Part shown: positions 50,552 to 58,941 of the stretch, in pieces
Layout of the letters: each line of letters opens with the position of its first letter
How positions within the stretch are numbered: position 1 is the stretch's first letter
From: Eshraghiella sp045129695
Lineage (GTDB): Bacteria > Bacillota > Clostridia > Lachnospirales > Lachnospiraceae
Length of the DNA stretch: 64,000 bases
NCBI GenBank assembly: GCA_045129695.1
Contig: JBGVJZ010000037.1
Location: forward strand, 71,412-135,411
Direction: 5' to 3'
The notes under the pieces: generated by a model
Told to the model about the DNA's origin: nothing
Database searches by the model: none
What the model saw: only the letters and a program-made list of their open reading frames with translations
Translations under genes and position numbers: made by a program

Positions 50552-51328
50552 ATGGGTTTTATTTTTAATGATATTACATCGGCAAGCATGGGCATCAAAG
50601 CCCGTCTGACTTCCTGGCAGGTATGTGGTAAACTTCGAAACTTTACCACCACCGTGCCTGGTAAATATGGTGTGGCAGATTTCGGAGCCGATTTTGATTA
50701 CCGTGAAATCAAGATACAGTGCAATATCTATCCGAAACACAGCTTCACAACCTTGGTATCTGCCTTGGATGACATTGCTGCATGGCTTGACCCTGTGCAG
50801 GGACTTCGTCAACTTGTGCTTGATGATGTGCCGGACAGATATTTTATGGCAAGGCTTAATGATGCAGTGGATTGTGAAAGGCTTATCCGCTCAGCAGGCA
50901 GTTTTGAACTGAAGTTTTTCTGTCCTGACCCATTCGGATATGCTATCACGGATGAAACTTTCTCCATTGTGGAGGAAGGGGTTCACACCATTACAAGAAC
51001 GATTGGCAACATTGAGTCACTGCCTGTGTATCGCATTAAGGGTGTGATAACCGCAGGTGCAAGCAATTATATCAGCATTACCACAAACGGCACGGAAATG
51101 AAAATCGTAAATGCCACGCTTTCCGAGGGAGAAACCCTCGTTGTGGATACCGATAAAATGACCGCTTATGTGGTGGATGAAAACGGCGAAACGCTCCGTA
51201 ACGGTCTGCCGTATTTGCAGGAATTGAACTTTCCAACACTGGCTGTCGGAGATAACACGGTAACCGTGGAAGTAAGCAATGCCACGCTGAACGAATTACA
51301 GATTGGGGCCAAGAGCAGATGGAGGTGA
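50552..51328 (+). CDS. Distal tail (Dit) protein
   Basis: A 258-aa protein with AAAGGAGGG before the ATG. Dit-type N-terminus: FIFNDITSASMGIKARLTSWQVCGKLRNFTTTVPGKYGVADFGADFDYREIKIQCNIYPKHS and FELKFFCPDPFGYAI. A C-terminal beta-sandwich (SNYISITTNGTEMKIVNATLSEGETLVVDTDKMTAYV) follows. Dit forms the hub ring at the tail tip that carries the receptor-binding proteins encoded next. Confidence 0.9.
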   Translation: MGFIFNDITSASMGIKARLTSWQVCGKLRNFTTTVPGKYGVADFGADFDYREIKIQCNIYPKHSFTTLVSALDDIAAWLDPVQGLRQLVLDDVPDRYFMARLNDAVDCERLIRSAGSFELKFFCPDPFGYAITDETFSIVEEGVHTITRTIGNIESLPVYRIKGVITAGASNYISITTNGTEMKIVNATLSEGETLVVDTDKMTAYVVDENGETLRNGLPYLQELNFPTLAVGDNTVTVEVSNATLNELQIGAKSRWR

Positions 51329-51332
51329 CGGT

Positions 51333-53858
51333 ATGTCTTTGAAAACAATTCTGAATAAACAGACGGATTTTACGGGAGAGTTTCCTGCAGAATATGCTGC
51401 CTCCGGCTTATGGCGTTTCAATGAATCTGCACCGGATGATAATACGGCTCTTGCCGACTCTTCCGGTTGTGGACGCAATTTTACTATCGTGAACTGGTCG
51501 GGTACTACGGCAAATCTGTCGAAGAGTCCGAAAGGCAGACAGATTCGTTTTAATATCAATAATCCGACCTCTGAAAAGACTCATTTGCAGGTGACCAATG
51601 ACGGCAGTATTTTTGCAAATCTCGGAGAGCGTATCATCGTGGGTGGTTGGATGTGTCCTACCACCTATTCCGTTGGTAATACATTCTGTCCGATTTTCAA
51701 TACCCGTTACGGTCCGGGACAGCCTATTTTCTATCTGTCTTTGTATTCCGGCAAGCCGAGAATTATGCTTTATAACGCTTCTGGCAGCCTTATCCTTGAT
51801 AAGACGGTGACACCGACTTTTTCATTAAAGAATGGTGTGTGGTATTTCATTGCCGGAGTTATTGAAACTACAAGTAAGAAGTTCACCTATGTGGTGGGTG
51901 ACCGCTCCACAGGCGAAGTTTGGAAATCTGAGGTTTTGACATTTACGGGAGAACTGAATCGCTTCTGCGTTGCAGATCTGGTTATTGGTATGCACGCCAC
52001 TACTTATTATTACGCAGGCGGTTTTGATGAGTGGTTTCTGGACTGCAATTCAACGCTTACCGCAGATGATTTGGTGGATTATTTCAATGCCATAATTCTC
52101 TGTAACGGTGCAGACAGTTCTTCGGATGTGGATGCCATTACCGATGCAAGCGGCGTTACTTTGAAAGCAACAAACGGTGTTTATCCGGAAAGTGGTATCC
52201 TTTATACCAAGGCGGTAGAATGTAACCTTTCCGGTACAGGCAGAGTGTCTTATACCAGTGAATATGTTGCGGGAACAACGGCAGTGGCATCGGTGGAAAC
52301 CTCTACCAGTGATGACCTTGTGGATTGGAGTGATTGGGTTGCTGTTGGAACAGACGGCAAGCTGCAATCTCCAAATCGAAACTATATCCGTTTCAAAGTA
52401 ACGCTGACCACTACGGATACTTCCAAAACACCGAAACTTGTAGATATTCGCCTTTATGATATTCCGAAAGCACCCTATGAAAAAATCGGCTATGCACGTC
52501 CTGTGGTTTTGGACGATAACGGAGCATGGGAGGCCATTTTGGAGAACGCCTATAACATCATTGTCACAGGCGAAATCAATGGTGAGGATACACTGACATT
52601 TTCTATTCCGTTCCGTGACGGTAAGCGTAAATATCTTGAAAATGAAAAGAAAATCCAGATTGTGGATGATATTTATAAGGTGCGTACCATCACTGATGTG
52701 AAGGACACCACGGGAAATACGGTTACACAAGTGTATGCCGAAGCGGAATTTTACGATTTAACCTTTTCTGTCCGTAAGGAAGAAAAGAAGTTTGATGCAG
52801 AAATGGCGGATGTTGCCATGTCTTATGCCTTGGCTGACACGGCGTGGAGTGTGGGAACGGTTAATGTTACATCAAAGCGTACATGGACTTCTACGGAAAA
52901 GAATGCTCTTTCCATTCTCCGCAGCATTGCCAATCTCCACGGTGGTGACCTTGTATTTGACTGTCCGAACCGACTGGTGCATCTGCTGACAGTTAACGGC
53001 AAAGACAGTGGTGCCCTGTTTGCATACAAGAAGAATATGAAAAGCATTGAGAGAGTAGTGGATACCCGTTCCCTTGTAACAAGGCTTTATGCGGTTGGTG
53101 CCAACGGCATGACCTTTGCTGATATCAATAATGGAAAAGCGTATCTTGAGGATTTCACTTATTCCAAAGAAGTCCGTATCACTACATTGGATTGTTCTTC
53201 CTTTACCAATCCATATCAGATGAAGGAATACACTGCCATGCGTCTTGCAGAATACTGTAAGCCTGCCGTGTCCTATGTGCTGAATGCGATGGACTTATCT
53301 GTTCTGACGGGTTATGAACATGAGGCATGGAACTTAGGTGATTATGTCCGTGTAGAGGACAAAGATTTAGGCCTTTCGGTTACTACCCGTATCGTGCGCC
53401 GAGAATACAATCTGCAGGAGCCTTGGAATACGGTATTGGAACTTTCCACTACGCTAAAGAACCTGGGCAGTTCGGTGAGTTCCATTGATACCATTGCCGA
53501 TGCACTGGAAGGCACTGGGATGGTTTCCAACAATGATATCCGAGAACTTGTGCCGTTCAATCATCTGCGAAACTCCCGTGCTGATGATGGCTTGGCATAT
53601 TGGGTCAGTTCCGGTTTTGAGGCAGACGGAGAAAACGGTGCATCCGGCACGGCATCTTTTAAGGCAGAAGGTGTCGCAGGCATGACAAAAAGTCTGTATC
53701 AGACTGTGTATCCATCCAACCGCAGCAGTTACACACTGTCGGCGCAGATTGCATCGGAGAATTTGAAGAAACTTTCCGATAATGCCCAGGTCGGCATTGA
53801 AGTAGTGATTGAATATGAGGATGGCAGCACCGAAACCCGATTCATTGACCTTTACTGA
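51333..53858 (+). CDS. Tail tip protein: LamG-like domain plus tail hub (Gp37/Tal-like)
   Basis: 841 aa from the ATG at 51333 after GGAGGTGAC. Residues about 15-240 look like a LamG/concanavalin-type jelly roll (SGLWRFNESAPDDNTALADSSG, GERIIVGGWMCPTTYSVGNTFCPIF, NGVWYFIAGVIETTSKKFTYVVG, FDEWFLDCNSTLTADDLVDYF), probably binding host glycans. Residues about 400-760 match phage tail hub proteins (NAYNIIVTGEINGEDTLTFSIPF, LARSIANLHGG-like and YEHEAWNLGDYVRVED segments). A C-terminal carbohydrate-binding-like module follows. Confidence 0.82.
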   Translation: MSLKTILNKQTDFTGEFPAEYAASGLWRFNESAPDDNTALADSSGCGRNFTIVNWSGTTANLSKSPKGRQIRFNINNPTSEKTHLQVTNDGSIFANLGERIIVGGWMCPTTYSVGNTFCPIFNTRYGPGQPIFYLSLYSGKPRIMLYNASGSLILDKTVTPTFSLKNGVWYFIAGVIETTSKKFTYVVGDRSTGEVWKSEVLTFTGELNRFCVADLVIGMHATTYYYAGGFDEWFLDCNSTLTADDLVDYFNAIILCNGADSSSDVDAITDASGVTLKATNGVYPESGILYTKAVECNLSGTGRVSYTSEYVAGTTAVASVETSTSDDLVDWSDWVAVGTDGKLQSPNRNYIRFKVTLTTTDTSKTPKLVDIRLYDIPKAPYEKIGYARPVVLDDNGAWEAILENAYNIIVTGEINGEDTLTFSIPFRDGKRKYLENEKKIQIVDDIYKVRTITDVKDTTGNTVTQVYAEAEFYDLTFSVRKEEKKFDAEMADVAMSYALADTAWSVGTVNVTSKRTWTSTEKNALSILRSIANLHGGDLVFDCPNRLVHLLTVNGKDSGALFAYKKNMKSIERVVDTRSLVTRLYAVGANGMTFADINNGKAYLEDFTYSKEVRITTLDCSSFTNPYQMKEYTAMRLAEYCKPAVSYVLNAMDLSVLTGYEHEAWNLGDYVRVEDKDLGLSVTTRIVRREYNLQEPWNTVLELSTTLKNLGSSVSSIDTIADALEGTGMVSNNDIRELVPFNHLRNSRADDGLAYWVSSGFEADGENGASGTASFKAEGVAGMTKSLYQTVYPSNRSSYTLSAQIASENLKKLSDNAQVGIEVVIEYEDGSTETRFIDLY

Positions 53859-53869
53859 TGGAGGTGTCT

Positions 53870-54067
53870 ATGGCTTATTTTTCTAAAACATCGGAGAAGA
53901 TAATGCCTGAAAATTACTTCTCCAAAGTGAAATCTATTACCGTGCGTGTGTGCGTGACCAACTGCACAGGCACTTTTTATATAACAGACCTTTTGCTGCA
54001 GCCGGGTTCGGTTGCTACGGGATGGGTAGGTCATCCCTGTGAAATTAAGTGGGTGCTTGATGGCTAA
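53870..54067 (+). CDS. Small tail-tip accessory protein
   Basis: 65 aa from the ATG at 53870, with GGAGGTG 7 bp upstream. The C-terminal part (VKSITVRVCVTNCTGTFYITDLLLQPGSVATGWVGHP) is related to the first domain of the next protein (VVSVTVKPTITDCSGTIWFTDLQLQEGPALTGYVP). This suggests duplication of a short jelly-roll-like carbohydrate-binding segment. No catalytic motif. Confidence 0.7.
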   Translation: MAYFSKTSEKIMPENYFSKVKSITVRVCVTNCTGTFYITDLLLQPGSVATGWVGHPCEIKWVLDG

Positions 54068-54623
54068 TCCGGTATTTATCCGTTTGGCAGAGGTCATCAA
54101 TAAAAAGCAGGATATGCGTGTTGTGAGTGTTACCGTGAAACCTACCATCACGGATTGCTCCGGCACCATTTGGTTTACTGACCTGCAACTACAAGAAGGA
54201 CCTGCACTGACAGGTTATGTGCCACAAACGGAGAGTAGGCTTAAGGAAGGCTCAAAAGTATGGTTTAACGGCGTTGTTCGTTCCGCGGAAACAGTGATTG
54301 TCTGTAACCTTGGAGAAACTTCCGGCGGGTTGGATATTCATATTTATCCGAAATCTGCTATGGCGTCAGGCTCGGTGCAGCTTTCCCAAGGTGTGGGTGG
54401 TCAGAAGGTAAGATTCCCAAATGCACTGGCAGCAGAAGATGATCTGGCACTTCTTGCTTCGGTGCGAGAATGCACTAAGAACGGCGTAACAGAGCCGAAA
54501 GAAGGATTTTATCAATACAGTGCCGCTTGGGATTCCAAGCATAAGGTTACCTTGGAAGATGGTAAGTCTGCCAGGGTTCTTTTTGAATTACAGGAAATGA
54601 CGGACGGAGGTGTGTCGATTTGA
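54060..54623 (+). CDS. Tail-tip accessory protein, unknown
   Basis: 187 aa from the ATG at 54060, overlapping the previous gene by 8 bp. Residues 1-55 repeat the domain of the preceding protein. Residues 60-187 form a beta-rich domain (KVWFNGVVRSAETVIVCNLGETSGGLDIHIYPKSAMASGSVQLSQGVGGQKVRFPNALAAEDDLALLASVREC). Likely part of the adsorption apparatus by position. It overlaps the GH18 gene by 4 bp. Confidence 0.7.
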   Translation: MANPVFIRLAEVINKKQDMRVVSVTVKPTITDCSGTIWFTDLQLQEGPALTGYVPQTESRLKEGSKVWFNGVVRSAETVIVCNLGETSGGLDIHIYPKSAMASGSVQLSQGVGGQKVRFPNALAAEDDLALLASVRECTKNGVTEPKEGFYQYSAAWDSKHKVTLEDGKSARVLFELQEMTDGGVSI

Positions 54624-57088
54624 GGGATAAACTGAAAGGCAAACGTATTATGGTGTGGACATTTATGGGCAATGCCCGTATGTATGAGGCACTCCGTGAT
54701 TACGGTGACCGCATTGACACCATCGGTCTGTTTTCTTTTAAGGTAGATAAGACAGGAACGATTACCGAGAGTGGCGTTCCCATTAGTAATATGCTGACAT
54801 ACATCAAGAAATGGCCACATATCCGATGGTTGCTTACGGTAGCTAACGATGGTGCAAATTCAATTTTTAAGGCTCTGCGTGATAACACGGACGGTGCGCA
54901 GGATAAGTTCTGCTCTGAACTTGTCCGTATAATGGAAAAGTATCCGTGGTGCAATGGCGTGGATATCGACCTGGAAAAAGGAGATGACTATTCCACCCAC
55001 GCAGTATCCACCGCAATGTTCAAGCATATCTACGAAACGGTAAAAGCCTATGACTCCACCAAAGAGATGAACATCTGCCTTCCGGGTATGACTTCCGTTA
55101 ACGGTTCGGTGGGTGGAGAAAACTGGTGCGTGTATGGTGACCTTGATAAATACTGCGATACGGCATCCATCATGAGTTACGGTATGGCTTGGGCGGGTTC
55201 TGCTCCCGGTCCTGTTTCTCCGAGGAGTTGGCTTGAGGGTATTTACGATTACGCTACAAAGGTAATGAACCCTGACAAAGTATTTCTCGGTATGCCTGCC
55301 TATGGTTGGAACTGGCAGATTTACGATACGCCGGAGAACCTTGGGAAATATTATCGTGGTACATCTAACACCTATTACGCAGCAAAATACTGGATGCAGG
55401 GTGTCTATAATTTTACCGATGATGCACCTCCTCAACCCTTTATCCCTATCGTTTCCTATTGGGATGATTACGATATGGGACCGTGGGCATTGCCTCATGT
55501 GTACGATTATATGGAAGGTAGGGATGCCACAGATTATTCCTATCCGCTTATGACCGAAACCTATAATCGCAGAAGATATCTGACCGCATATGCAAAACAG
55601 CAGCACACGGAATTTGGAGAAATTATCATCGACCGTGGTGCCGAACCGGACAGTTATGAAGGTGTGGTTTCTGTATCGAAAACACTGGTCACTTTAGGTG
55701 ATGAGGGTTCTGCCACCTACAATTTTACGATTGATAAGGCAGGCACTTATGATGTGGCGGTTCGTCTTTGTTACCCATTCTGGGATAAAAACAGCATTTA
55801 TGTATCTCTTGACGGCAGTACGGTTCATTTCTCCGAGAACAGGCTATGGTGGCCATATTGGAGGACTACCTTCTGGGCGACACTTGCCAAGGGAGTGAGA
55901 TTTTCTACAGGAGAACATACACTGACTATTTCCGTTGGTGTAAACGGTGTGCAGTTTTATGGTTTCCGTGTCTGTACCGATTTTTCTGAAGAACCTACGG
56001 CTGGAGAAGCGGAATATACCCTTGCTCCACGAAAGTTCAAGGATGTAAACGGAGATATGGTGGGTCCCGCCACGGGATTTAAGCTGACACTTGAAATGCT
56101 CCGCCGAAAGCCTGACTCTGCTCTTGTGTGGTATGAGGACTTCCGTGACGAAGAAAAGATACCGGAAAGCTACTGGACAGTTTTATCCGGTGAATGGGAT
56201 GTGTGGCAAGACCCGGAAAGTATGGCAAAACGACCATACTCACAGCTTGAAGGTTACGGACAGCTTGCATGGAATTATAGTGGATTTTCTGATATTCACC
56301 TTCGTGCGCAGATTATCTTTCCGGCAAATGGGGGCGGTAAGGCGGGCGTCTTCCTTGGTTCATTGTTTTGCTGCCTTAATTATGATACACAGCGTTTGGA
56401 GTTGTATGATGGTTCTACGCTGAAAGGCAGTTACTCCATGACAATTTCCAAAACTTCAAAGGCTGACCTTCGCAGCAATCCTAATGTTTACACCATTGAA
56501 TTGCGTAAGCGTGGAAACAAGGTGCGGGTGTATTCCTCTACATCCAATACGCTGCGATTTACTGCGACGGTAAGTGGTGGCGGTGGGTATGCGGGGATTC
56601 GTTCGGAAAATCAAATCAACTGTCAATTGCTCCGTTTGGGAGATGCCTGGACGTATGAGCCATATGAGAGATTTGATGTGGTAATGCCGGATGGAACGGA
56701 AACTTCCTATGGCAGAATCGAGAGAAGTAACTGCATATGGGATGAGGAGTTCCAAGTATTTACGCTTACTTCTGATGTGGAAGAATACTCTACCAGAAAC
56801 GAAGATATTTCTCTGGACTATGAATTTTATCATTCCCACATCATGCCCCTTGAGTGCGGATATAATTATGGAACAAAAATCATCCCAAGGGATATCAATA
56901 TCTGGATTTCCAGACTGTTCCTTGGGGATTCGGACGGCTTTTCCATTCTGTATTACCAGGATGTGGACAGCCTGATCTATTGGGCGAACCAGGCGGCGTA
57001 TCGTTGGAAACTGCGAGGGATGTGTATGTGGTCCCTTGGGCAGGAAGATATGCGAGTCTGGGAGTGGCTGCCCAAACAAACGGAATAA
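54620..57088 (+). CDS. GH18 glycoside hydrolase in the tail module
   Basis: 822 aa from a TTG start with GGAGGTG upstream. Residues 10-320 form a GH18 barrel: VWTFMGNARMYEALRDYG at the start, IRWLLTVANDG, and the catalytic D115-x-D117-x-E119 motif in CNGVDIDLEKG, later SIMSYGMAW and FLGMPAYGWNW. GH18 enzymes cut beta-1,4-GlcNAc bonds (chitinase or endo-N-acetylglucosaminidase). Residues 340-800 hold beta-sandwich modules that may bind sugars. Set among tail genes, it could degrade peptidoglycan or a surface glycan during entry. Confidence 0.87.
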   Translation: MRDKLKGKRIMVWTFMGNARMYEALRDYGDRIDTIGLFSFKVDKTGTITESGVPISNMLTYIKKWPHIRWLLTVANDGANSIFKALRDNTDGAQDKFCSELVRIMEKYPWCNGVDIDLEKGDDYSTHAVSTAMFKHIYETVKAYDSTKEMNICLPGMTSVNGSVGGENWCVYGDLDKYCDTASIMSYGMAWAGSAPGPVSPRSWLEGIYDYATKVMNPDKVFLGMPAYGWNWQIYDTPENLGKYYRGTSNTYYAAKYWMQGVYNFTDDAPPQPFIPIVSYWDDYDMGPWALPHVYDYMEGRDATDYSYPLMTETYNRRRYLTAYAKQQHTEFGEIIIDRGAEPDSYEGVVSVSKTLVTLGDEGSATYNFTIDKAGTYDVAVRLCYPFWDKNSIYVSLDGSTVHFSENRLWWPYWRTTFWATLAKGVRFSTGEHTLTISVGVNGVQFYGFRVCTDFSEEPTAGEAEYTLAPRKFKDVNGDMVGPATGFKLTLEMLRRKPDSALVWYEDFRDEEKIPESYWTVLSGEWDVWQDPESMAKRPYSQLEGYGQLAWNYSGFSDIHLRAQIIFPANGGGKAGVFLGSLFCCLNYDTQRLELYDGSTLKGSYSMTISKTSKADLRSNPNVYTIELRKRGNKVRVYSSTSNTLRFTATVSGGGGYAGIRSENQINCQLLRLGDAWTYEPYERFDVVMPDGTETSYGRIERSNCIWDEEFQVFTLTSDVEEYSTRNEDISLDYEFYHSHIMPLECGYNYGTKIIPRDINIWISRLFLGDSDGFSILYYQDVDSLIYWANQAAYRWKLRGMCMWSLGQEDMRVWEWLPKQTE

Positions 57089-57097
57089 CGGCTTTAA

Positions 57098-57129
57098 GGG
57101 TATCTGCCAATGTGGTGGGTGCCCTTTTT
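57098..57129 (+). terminator. Terminator-like hairpin before the holin gene
   Basis: GGGTATC (57098-57104) pairs with GGTGCCC (57118-57124) with two G-T pairs, then TTTTT and GTATGC. An 11-codon mini-ORF (MQKLMKARILL) starts at 57132 and ends on the holin start as ATGA. Confidence 0.5.
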
Positions 57130-57163
57130 GTATGCAAAAATTAATGAAAGCGAGGATTTTACT

Positions 57164-57586
57164 ATGAAGGATTTATGGAACACCATTCAAATCATCTTTA
57201 CTGCCCTTGGCGGCTGGCTCGGTTGGTTCTTGGGAGGCTTTGACGGTCTTCTGTATGCACTGGTGGCGTTCGTGGTTGTGGACTACATCACGGGAGTTAT
57301 GTGTGCCATTGCAGATAAGAATCTCTCCAGTTCCGTTGGTTTCAAGGGTATCTACCGTAAGGTGTTGATTTTCACTTTGGTAGGAATTGCACATATCATC
57401 GACGCCAATGTCATCGGTGACGGCAGTGTACTCAGAACGGCGGTTATTTTCTTCTATCTCTCCAATGAGGGTGTGAGCCTTTTGGAAAACGCATCCCACC
57501 TTGGCTTGCCGATTCCGGAGAAGATGAAGGATATCCTGGAGCAACTCCATAACCGTGCAGAAAATACGGAAAGTGAGGACAAGTAA
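57164..57586 (+). CDS. Phage holin, phiLC3/holin-4 type
   Basis: 140 aa from the ATG at 57164 (GCGAGG upstream). Two to three hydrophobic segments (IIFTALGGWLGWFLGGFDGLLYALVAFVVVDYITGVM, VLIFTLVGIAHIIDANVIG, LRTAVIFFYLSNEGVSLLENA) fit the holin_4_1 family, with the typical DYITGVMCAI. The charged C-terminus lies inside the cell. It forms lesions that release the amidase encoded 1 bp downstream. Confidence 0.93.
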   Translation: MKDLWNTIQIIFTALGGWLGWFLGGFDGLLYALVAFVVVDYITGVMCAIADKNLSSSVGFKGIYRKVLIFTLVGIAHIIDANVIGDGSVLRTAVIFFYLSNEGVSLLENASHLGLPIPEKMKDILEQLHNRAENTESEDK

Positions 57587-57587
57587 T

Positions 57588-58532
57588 ATGAATTTACACA
57601 AACTTATTTTAACGGAAAATGCCTGCTACAAGGCAGGCAGGAAAATCACGGTCAAAGGCATCATGGTTCATTCTACTGGTGCCAATAACCCGAATTTGAA
57701 ACGCTATGTGGGTCCCGATGATGGTCTGCTTGGCAAAAACCAGTACGGCAATCACTGGAACACTTATCATCCCGGTGGCAGAGAGGTCTGTGTTCATGCC
57801 TTTATCGGCAAGTTGGTTGACGGCACTATCGCAACCTATCAGACACTCCCTTGGAATCATCGTGGATGGCACGCCGGAGGCAGTGCAAACAACACTCATA
57901 TCGGTTTTGAAATCTGTGAGGACGGTCTTACGGATTACGCCTACTTTAAGAAGGTGTACCGTGAGGCCGTTGAACTTTGTGCCTACCTCTGCAAGGAGTA
58001 CGAATTGACAGAACAGAACATCATCTGTCATAGTGAGGGTTATAAACAGGGCGTTGCATCCAACCACGGAGATGTGATGCACTGGTTTCCGAAACACGGC
58101 AAGAGCATGGATACCTTTCGTGCCGAGGTAAAGGCTCTGCTTGCTGCCGATACCAAGGAAGATACCGAGGGCACTGCCGAGCCTGCGGTAACCTATCCCG
58201 AAAAGCTGACCTCCGGTTATTACCGTGTGCGTAAGACATGGAAAGACAGCAAATCCCAGGTGGGTGCATATCGTATTCTTACCAATGCAAAGGTGGCTGC
58301 CGATAAGAACCCCGGCACTTTTGTTTTTGCCAATGATGGAACAGCCATTTACCCTGCGAATGATACTGCCGAGCCGGATTACCGTATTCATACGGTAGTC
58401 AAAGGTGATACCCTGTGGGAGATTGCAGAGCAGTATCTTGGTAAAGGTGCAAGATACACCGAAATTAAAAAGCTGAACGGACTGACTTCCAATGTGATTT
58501 ATAGCGGTTGGAAACTGAAGATTCCGAACTAA
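57588..58532 (+). CDS. N-acetylmuramoyl-L-alanine amidase (endolysin)
   Basis: 314 aa from the ATG at 57588. The N-terminal amidase domain includes zinc-ligand candidates in MVHSTGANN and in NHGDVMHWF, plus FEICEDGL. A middle repeat-like segment (SGYYRVRKTWKDSKSQVGAYRILTNAKVAADKN) is often seen in Lachnospiraceae endolysins. The C-terminus is a LysM peptidoglycan-binding motif (HTVVKGDTLWEIAEQYLGKGARYTEIKKLNGL). It cleaves the lactyl-peptide amide bond at lysis. Confidence 0.94.
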   Translation: MNLHKLILTENACYKAGRKITVKGIMVHSTGANNPNLKRYVGPDDGLLGKNQYGNHWNTYHPGGREVCVHAFIGKLVDGTIATYQTLPWNHRGWHAGGSANNTHIGFEICEDGLTDYAYFKKVYREAVELCAYLCKEYELTEQNIICHSEGYKQGVASNHGDVMHWFPKHGKSMDTFRAEVKALLAADTKEDTEGTAEPAVTYPEKLTSGYYRVRKTWKDSKSQVGAYRILTNAKVAADKNPGTFVFANDGTAIYPANDTAEPDYRIHTVVKGDTLWEIAEQYLGKGARYTEIKKLNGLTSNVIYSGWKLKIPN

Positions 58533-58536
58533 GACG

Positions 58537-58578
58537 ATGCCCTTTGAGGATTTTTCCTTGAAGGGCATTATTTTTTTT
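58537..58578 (+). terminator. Rho-independent terminator after the lysis genes
   Basis: An 8-bp stem ATGCCCTT / AAGGGCAT with a 16-nt loop, then TATTTTTTTT. It closes the late operon right after the endolysin. Confidence 0.9.
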
Positions 58579-58586
58579 GCTTTTAA

Positions 58587-58625
58587 GGGGGTTCGATTCA
58601 GCCTGTCTTTTCGCATATAGGCAGA
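58587..58625 (+). repeat. 39-nt recurring motif, copy C
   Basis: GGGGGTTCGATTC-N7-CTTTTCGCATATAGGCAGA, starting 9 bp after the T-run of the late terminator and 38 bp before the next gene. Its CAGA end again enters a hairpin: CAG/CTG and GGAA/TTCC around an A-A mismatch (58622-58641). Confidence 0.75.
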
Positions 58626-58663
58626 GGAAACATTTCCACTGTTGAATGATTGGAGGAATCGAA

Positions 58664-58879
58664 ATGGAAGTACAGAGAATTGAGAATTTTAAGATACCAA
58701 ATGCCGTTGCACATGAGATTACGCAGGAAGACTTGCAGAAAGAATATGATTATTACAGGGCGCAGAAAGTCTTGGAAACCATGTTTATGTTCGGCATGAT
58801 TTCTGTGGATGAATTCCACAAAATATCGGCTGTGAATCGCAAAACTTTCTCCCCGTTTCTGTCAGAGATTATGCCGTAA
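58664..58879 (+). CDS. Small SHOCT-like protein beside the recombinases
   Basis: 71 aa from the ATG at 58664 with TTGGAGG upstream. The C-terminal half (LQKEYDYYRAQKVLETMFMFGMISVDEFHKISAVNRKTFSPFLSEIMP) resembles the SHOCT short helical motif and recurs next to serine recombinases in Clostridia elements. It might be a recombination accessory protein, but evidence is positional. It is the gene directly downstream of motif copy C. Confidence 0.7.
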   Translation: MEVQRIENFKIPNAVAHEITQEDLQKEYDYYRAQKVLETMFMFGMISVDEFHKISAVNRKTFSPFLSEIMP

Positions 58880-58941
58880 ATGACTTGCTATTTCTGCGAT
58901 AGTACGGGAATATGTCACTACCCAAAAAGCGAGGTGAGTTG

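Noticed and set aside
57609..58616. 335-aa minus-strand frame opposite the endolysin
   Set aside because: Runs over the endolysin, terminator and part of motif copy C; no ribosome site, no family features.
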